Source: Symbiodinium natans (taxonomy: Eukaryota > Sar > Dinophyceae > Suessiales > Symbiodiniaceae). From it: DNA of 64,000 bases. The stretch covers positions 528,589-592,588 of the forward strand of contig CAJNDS010001780.1 in NCBI GenBank assembly GCA_905221605.1. Direction: 5' to 3'. A program made the position numbers and the translations under genes. Shown one piece after another: positions 59,508 through 64,000 of the stretch. How positions within the stretch are numbered: the first letter of the stretch is position 1; each line of letters starts with the position of its first letter. The notes below the pieces were generated by a model, which saw nothing but the letters and a program-made list of their open reading frames with translations, searched no databases and was not told the origin of the DNA.

Positions 59508-59600
59508 TCGACTGTTGCCGTCAGGAACGCCAGACTCCCGCTTCGAGATATGATCCTGGAGAGAAGGCGCGGGGTTGAGAGCCCTTTTTGCGGACCGTGA
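59508..59600 (+). CDS. Candidate exon
   Basis: Reads STVAVRNARLPLRDMILERR then GVESPFCGP and stop. A second frame (CCRQERQTPASRYDPG) is partly open. Confidence 0.3.
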   Translation, partial: STVAVRNARLPLRDMILERRRGVESPFCGP

Positions 59601-59694
59601 GCGCCTACTTTAGGGTTTGGGGTTTAGTAGGGTTCAGGGTTTAGGGTTTAGTGTTTAGGGGGCTCACATTCCTGAACCGTACGCCCTGAAGCTT

Positions 59695-59863
59695 TAACAC
59701 TAGTTTGGACATGCGCTATAGCTTCCCCAGTGGCACTTTGCGTTTTACATTTTTCTCAACGCTGTGGGGTATGTGGGATGACGTCCGCAGCCTCCATCTT
59801 AGTTGTCAGCCGCTTCCATTCGTCCTGTGGTCACGACAGGGTTTAGGGCTTGGTGTGGGATAG
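59695..59863 (+). CDS. Candidate exon
   Basis: Reads NTSLDMRYSFPSGTLRFTFF then STLWGMWDDVRSLHLSCQPL; about 50 codons to a stop in a telomeric-like unit. Confidence 0.35.
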
Positions 59864-59898
59864 GCTGGGCTTGCGAGAGCAAACCCTCCTGGCTTAGA

Positions 59899-60005
59899 AC
59901 ACATGCTTGCAAGCAGTACCTATACACCAGGCCGCACCAGATAGTGCAGAATCTCTCTCACTGGTTCCAATGATTTTGGTATTATGCTTGAACCTGAAAG
60001 CCTCA
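59899..60005 (+). CDS. Candidate exon
   Basis: Reads TCLQAVPIHQAAPDSAESLS then LVPMILVLCLNLKAS, with a hydrophobic end. Confidence 0.3.
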
Positions 60006-60116
60006 ACCCTAAGCCCAAAGCCCCTAAAACCCGAAACCCTTTAAACCCTAAGCCCCCAAAACCCTACACCCTAAACCCAAAAAGCCCTTAAAACCCTAAA
60101 CCCTTCCTTCTCTTAG

Positions 60117-60202
60117 AACTTCATGAAGTGTTTCAGGCCATATCTTGCCAGAAGGTCGACTTTTGCTTGTACTCAGGAAATTCTTTCAAGACAGGAGCCC
60201 CT
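60117..60202 (+). CDS. Candidate exon, frame ambiguous
   Basis: After TTAG two frames are open: NFMKCFRPYLARRSTFACTQ, and ELHEVFQAISCQKVDFCLYS up to a GTATAA donor. Clearly exon-like; frame undecided. Confidence 0.35.
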
Positions 60203-60296
60203 GTATAAGGTTTCGGGTTTAAGTTTCTATGGTTTGGGGTTTTGGGTTTAGGGCTTAGGGCTTAGGGTTTGACTGAACCCCCTAAGCCCGCCACAG

Positions 60297-60359
60297 GTTC
60301 CAAAGTCCCTTAATCCCACCTTCCTTCCCCCCGACCTTCCTCGCGCCCAAGGCTCATAA
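60297..60359 (+). CDS. Candidate terminal exon
   Basis: CACAG|G acceptor; VPKSLNPTFLPPDLPRAQGS; TAA. Confidence 0.35.
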   Translation, partial: VPKSLNPTFLPPDLPRAQGS

Positions 60360-60483
60360 CTCTAAACCCTCAACCCTAAACCCCAAACCCTAAACCCTAA
60401 GCCCCAAACCCTAACCCCAAACCCTAAACCCTAAACCCCAAACCCTAAACCCTAAACCCCAAACCCCAAGCCCTAACCCCTAA

Positions 60484-60553
60484 CCCTTGTCTTTGAGCAC
60501 CTGGGCTGCTGCCTTAGCCTTCATGGGCTTGGGGGTGTTGAGCCCTAAGGAAT
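60484..60553 (-). CDS. Candidate exon on the minus strand
   Basis: Minus-strand frame reads NTPKPMKAKAAAQVLKDKG, Lys/Ala-rich. The + strand lacks a comparable frame, so this may mark a gene on the other strand. Confidence 0.3.
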
Positions 60554-60835
60554 TCACCTTAAACGCTAAACCCTAAACCCCTAAACCTAGAGCCTAGACC
60601 CCTAAACCCTAAACCTATGTGGCTTGGGGACTTAGGGTTTTTAGGGCCTACAGGGGTTGTAGGGTTTATGGTCTTTATAGGGCTTAGAAGGGCTTATAGA
60701 GTTTACAGGGCATACAGGGTTTTGTAGGGTAAACCCTAAACCCTAAACCCTAAACCCTAAACCCTAAACCCTAAACCCTAAACCCTAAACCCTAAACCCT
60801 AAACCCTAAACTGAAGTGAGGGGACTGGGCCCTAG

Positions 60836-60920
60836 CAGCATGCCCTTTCCGGCAAGGCTGCTCGCGCCAACGCGCTCTGGGACCAGAAGCAGCGACGAGA
60901 GGCACCACAGACAGAACCCG
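60836..60920 (+). CDS. Candidate exon, polar helical
   Basis: TAG acceptor; QHALSGKAARANALWDQKQR then REAPQTEP. First of a series of helical exon-like segments running to the right edge, possibly one coiled-coil gene. Confidence 0.4.
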
Positions 60921-61167
60921 AAGCTCTAAACCCTAAAGCCTAGGCCCTAAACCCAAAACCCCAAAGAGAGCCAAAGCCCAGCAAAGTGCTGCCAAAAGTC
61001 TCCAGGGTTAGTAGGGTTGAAAGGGTGTTGGGGCTTAGAGGGTTTAGGGTTTCTAGTGGTTTGGCGTTCAGGGGTTTAGGGGTTTAGGGTTGGGATTTAG
61101 GGGTTTAGCCCTAAGCCCTAAACCCTAAACCCAAAGCCCTATACCCTAAACGGTGTTTTGGATTCAG

Positions 61168-61259
61168 GGGTTGCAGCACAGGCACTCATAGAGGAGCTCC
61201 TGCCGAAACGCCTCCGTGCGAAGGCGCAGATGTTTGCAACTCTCCCACCTTATGCTCTT
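61168..61259 (+). CDS. Candidate exon, helical
   Basis: TTCAG|G acceptor; VAAQALIEELLPKRLRAKAQ then MFATLPPYAL. Strong coding character. Confidence 0.4.
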
Positions 61260-61373
61260 TAGGTGTTCTGTTTAGGGTTTAGGGTTTGGGGTTTGGGGTT
61301 TAGGGTTTAGGGTTTAGTTCTTGGTGTCTTGATTATTCATTAGTCATTATTTATTCTTGTGACTGTTGCTGAG

Positions 61374-61446
61374 CTTCGGTACCCGACATCTCTGTCCGGC
61401 ATGGTTTCTGGGTACCTGCACACTGCAGCCCTAAAGAATTTGGAGG
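61374..61446 (+). CDS. Candidate exon
   Basis: TGAG acceptor; LRYPTSLSGMVSGYLHTAAL then KNLE; G|GTGTAG donor. Confidence 0.4.
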
Positions 61447-61529
61447 GTGTAGGGTGCCCAAACCCAAGCCCTCAAGCCATGTAGGATCAAGCTGCAACCC
61501 TGACAATCCCAAACTTCTTTTCCTAAGCT

Positions 61530-61634
61530 TAGTAGCTGAGTGAGCACACTATACACTTGTTGGGATACTATAATCCCCTGTAGAACTGAAAGTGTACACT
61601 TTTTGGGGGCTTATGAACTCAGCAACCAAGTAAA
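61530..61634. mobile_element. Hairpin element, separate family
   Basis: TAGTAGCTGAGTGAGCACAC and GGCTTATGAACTCAGCAACC form partial arms; the inner CTATACACTTG pairs with AAGTGTACACTTT. Ends CCAAG, AG-like as in introners. Confidence 0.4.
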
Positions 61635-62051
61635 GCCGAATCCCTTTCTCTGAAACCCAAAACCCTGAACCCTCACCTGTTATCTCGAACCCCGAACACC
61701 ACAACCCTCAAAGCCCTCAAGCCACCTGTAGCCCTAACCCCTAAAATACTAAAACCTAAAGACCAGTATCCCTAAACCCTAAACCCTCGAGCCACCTGCA
61801 ACCCTAAACCCTAACTTAACCTTCAAGCCCTGTAGCCCTAAACCCTACGCCCCAAACCCTAACCCCTAAACCCTCAAGCCCTGCAACCCAAAACCCTCTG
61901 TGCACCTGCAACCCTAAGCCCGGAACCCCCAAGCGCTGCACCCTAAACCCTAAACCCTAAACCCCACACCCCAAACCGTAAACTTAACCCTCAAGCCCTG
62001 CAACCCGAAACCCCAAACCCTAACCCCAAACCTCAAACCCCAAACCCTGAG

Positions 62052-62104
62052 CCCAGAGGAGCTTCAACGGTCACTTGCCGAGGCCCGCGGCGGAGGGGGC
62101 TCTG
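62052..62104 (+). CDS. Candidate exon, coiled-coil
   Basis: Reads PEELQRSLAEARGGGGS; same strand and character as the neighbouring helical exons. Confidence 0.35.
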
Positions 62105-62333
62105 GGGTTCAGGGTGTAGGGGGTTCGGGTTCAAGGGTAAGGGTTTAGGGTTTAGGGTTCATGGTGTAGGGGGTTCGGGTTCAGGGTTCAGGGGTTAGGG
62201 TTTCGGGTTTGTGGGGTATAGGGTCATAAGTCATAGGGTTTATAGGTTGGTAGGTTTTTAGGGTTTCTAGAACCCTAAACCCTGAACCCTAAACCCTGAA
62301 CCCTGAACCCTAAACCCTAAACCCTAAACCCTA

Positions 62334-62440
62334 AGCCGCTTGGGAGGTGAGGCAGCGCATGGCCAGCCGCAGCTCGGAGATCTCCTTGAAGAAGGAGGCG
62401 GGACGGACCTCGCCTAAAGCCCTAATGCACCGGAAACTTC
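62334..62440 (+). CDS. Candidate exon, strand ambiguous
   Basis: + strand reads AAWEVRQRMASRSSEISLKK then EAGRTSPKALMHRKLPG; the minus strand reads RPASFFKEISELRLAMRCLT. Both are convincing; the + reading agrees with the neighbours. Confidence 0.3.
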
Positions 62441-63038
62441 CCGGGTTTAGGGTTTAGGGTTTAGGGTGTTAGGGTGTTAGGGTTTAGGGTTTAGGGTAAA
62501 TTTTCGGGTTGAGGGGTTTAGGGCAAAGGCTGTAGGGTCTTTGTGTTCAAGGTTTGGTTTAACTCTCATTGAATCCTAAGCCCTCAGCTCTCAGCAGTCC
62601 TTACGTTTAGGGTTTAGGGTTTTAGGGTTTTAGGGTTTTAGGGTTTTAGGGTTTTAGGGTTTAGGCTTTAGAGTTTAGGGTTTTAGGGTTTTAGGGCTTT
62701 AGGGTTTAGGGTTTAGGGTTTAGGGTTTAGGGTTTAGGGTTTATGCTTTAGGGTTTAGGGTTTAGGGTTCAGGGTTCAGGGTTTGGGCTCCAAGGGCTCC
62801 AAGGGCGAGGGCCTGTGGGTCTAAAGGGTTTAGAGTTTAGGGTTTAGGGTTTAGGGTTTAGGGATTTTTGTTGCCTTAGACTGCTAGCACGGATCCCTCC
62901 CAAATGAAAACGCCCTAAGTGGGCGTGGCGTTTAGGGTCTGGGGTTTTTCCAGACTAAGCCCTCGGCCCTAAACCCTAAACCCTAAGCCCTAAACCCTAA
63001 ACCCTAAACCCTAAACCCTAAACCCTAAACCCACACAG

Positions 63039-63113
63039 GAGTCGGAGCTCCAGATGTTCAAGCTCCACGAAGGCGGCCCTGCACGAAAGGGAGGTGGAAT
63101 GGTTGGCCTTTAG
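63039..63113 (+). CDS. Candidate exon
   Basis: CACAG|G acceptor; ESELQMFKLHEGGPARKGGG then MVGL and TAG. Confidence 0.35.
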   Translation, partial: ESELQMFKLHEGGPARKGGGMVGL

Positions 63114-63365
63114 GGGATAGGATTAGGGTTTAGGGTTTAGGGTTTAGGGATTAGGGTTTAGGGGTTTAGGGTTCTAGGGTTTTAGGGTTTTGGGGTTTTA
63201 GGGTTCTAGGGTTTTAGGGTTTTTAGGCACTTCAACTGAAGCCCTGCGAAGCGGGGGTTTTTGGGGTTTAGGGTTCAGGGTTTAAGGTTTAGGGTTTTTT
63301 TGGGGCATGCCCCGAAGCCCAGACCCAATACTACCTTAAACCCTAAACTATATATATATATATAT

Positions 63366-63465
63366 ACACCCTAAACCCTTTATTATACCCTAAACCCTTT
63401 ATTATACCCTAAACCCTTTATTATACCCTAAACCCTTTATTATACCCTAAACCCTTTATCTTACC
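63366..63465. repeat. Composite repeat: telomeric unit plus TTTATTATA
   Basis: Five tandem copies of a 19-bp unit, CCCTAAACCCTTTATTATA, preceded by a (TA)n run. A telomeric unit has become part of a higher-order satellite. Confidence 0.85.
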
Positions 63466-63689
63466 CTAAACTTGAAACACTATATAACCTGCATACGCTG
63501 TATACCCTAAGCCCTAAACCCTGTATCTAATTACCACAAACTCTCGTTGGAAGGAACCCCTGCCAAGGAACCCTAAACCCTTAGAGCCTCAAACCTAAAC
63601 CCCTAGTCCCTAAACCCTAAACCCTGCCTTCCCCCCAAAACCCTAAGCCCCAAGCCTCTAGACCCCTAAACCCCCAAACCCCGCAGCCC

Positions 63690-63785
63690 CTAAACCCTAA
63701 ACCCCTAAACCCCTAAACCCCTAAACCCCTAAACCCCTAAACCCCTAAACCCCTAAACCCCTAAACCCCTAAACCCCTAAACCCT
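63690..63785 (-). repeat. CCCCTAAA octamer array
   Basis: About eleven CCCCTAAA octamers, the complement of the TTTAGGGG block at 6267-6650, passing into canonical heptamers. Confidence 0.85.
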
Positions 63786-63831
63786 AAACCCTACATACCC
63801 TAAACCCTACATACCTTCAGAAGCCCTGCAG

Positions 63832-63911
63832 ATCCCCTGCCAAGGCTCTGCAGAGATCGCCTCCCAGTTCGCGGCGCTCTCGGCCCAGCTCACAGCTGAG
63901 GCACGGATGGG
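63832..63911 (+). CDS. Candidate exon, coiled-coil
   Basis: GCAG acceptor; IPCQGSAEIASQFAALSAQL then TAEARMG; donor GT is the first GT of the following TTTAGGG array. Confidence 0.4.
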
Positions 63912-64000
63912 GTTTAGGGTTTAGGGTTTAGGGTTTAGGAAAGTTTAGGGCTCACTGTTCGGAGTTCAGGGTTTGTAGAAATTGTATAGGGCTTGTGTCC

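Larger units (their letters stand above)
56073..64000. repeat. Interstitial telomeric-repeat landscape (right flank)
   Basis: Same pattern as the left flank. Largest arrays: 56296-56421 (CCCTAAA), 58211-58326 (TTTAGGG), 59409-59505, 60729-60812, 62700-62745 and 62960-63030. Spaces between hold exon-like segments at higher density than on the left. Confidence 0.9.

Overview
The window looks like nuclear DNA of a dinoflagellate-type protist. Four things point that way: TTTAGGG telomere-type repeats on both strands throughout, split genes with GT-AG and GC-AG introns and AG|G acceptors, many short hairpin elements that behave like introners, and a tyrosine-recombinase (DIRS/PAT-class) retroelement. 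No tRNA, rRNA, CRISPR array or bacterial operon was seen. The lineage call is inference; no marker gene is present. LAYOUT. (1) 1-42302: dense interstitial telomeric repeats, including homogenised variants such as TTTAGGGG, TTTGGGG, TTTCGGG and TTGAGGG, plus microsatellites and homopolymers. Between the arrays lie short non-repetitive segments of about 40-150 bp that read as exons. Three sets can be joined into phase-consistent partial genes: a terminal-nucleotidyltransferase-like gene (about 2953-10465), a secreted Cys-rich protein (14326-15306) and a 2-oxoglutarate/Fe(II) oxygenase (23479 to about 38776) with its catalytic residues intact. Their introns are made of telomeric repeats and hairpin elements. 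About twenty hairpin elements fall into at least seven sequence families, and at least three of them coincide with a deduced intron. (2) 42303-56072: a nested mobile-element block. The outer shell has 20-bp terminal inverted repeats flanked by TA. Inside is a DIRS/PAT-like element (42415-55845) with split direct repeats A1...B1-A2...B2, a gag-like ORF, RT-RNase H-methyltransferase and a tyrosine recombinase. Its RNase H coding sequence is interrupted by a 6.8-kb non-LTR retrotransposon (46510-53326) with a 14-bp target-site duplication. That LINE encodes endonuclease, reverse transcriptase, a zinc-finger series, a PIP-box-like motif and a C-terminal USP-type deubiquitinase domain, and carries a second, overlapping 337-codon ORF. 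(3) 56073-64000: the telomeric-repeat/exon pattern resumes, with many exon-like segments, several of them coiled-coil-like toward the right edge. HOW IT FITS TOGETHER: the flanks appear to be gene territory whose introns have been colonised by telomeric repeats and introner-like hairpins, and the centre is a three-level transposon nest. All exon calls come from reading frame, splice-site phase and motif recognition by eye. No transcript or database search was available.
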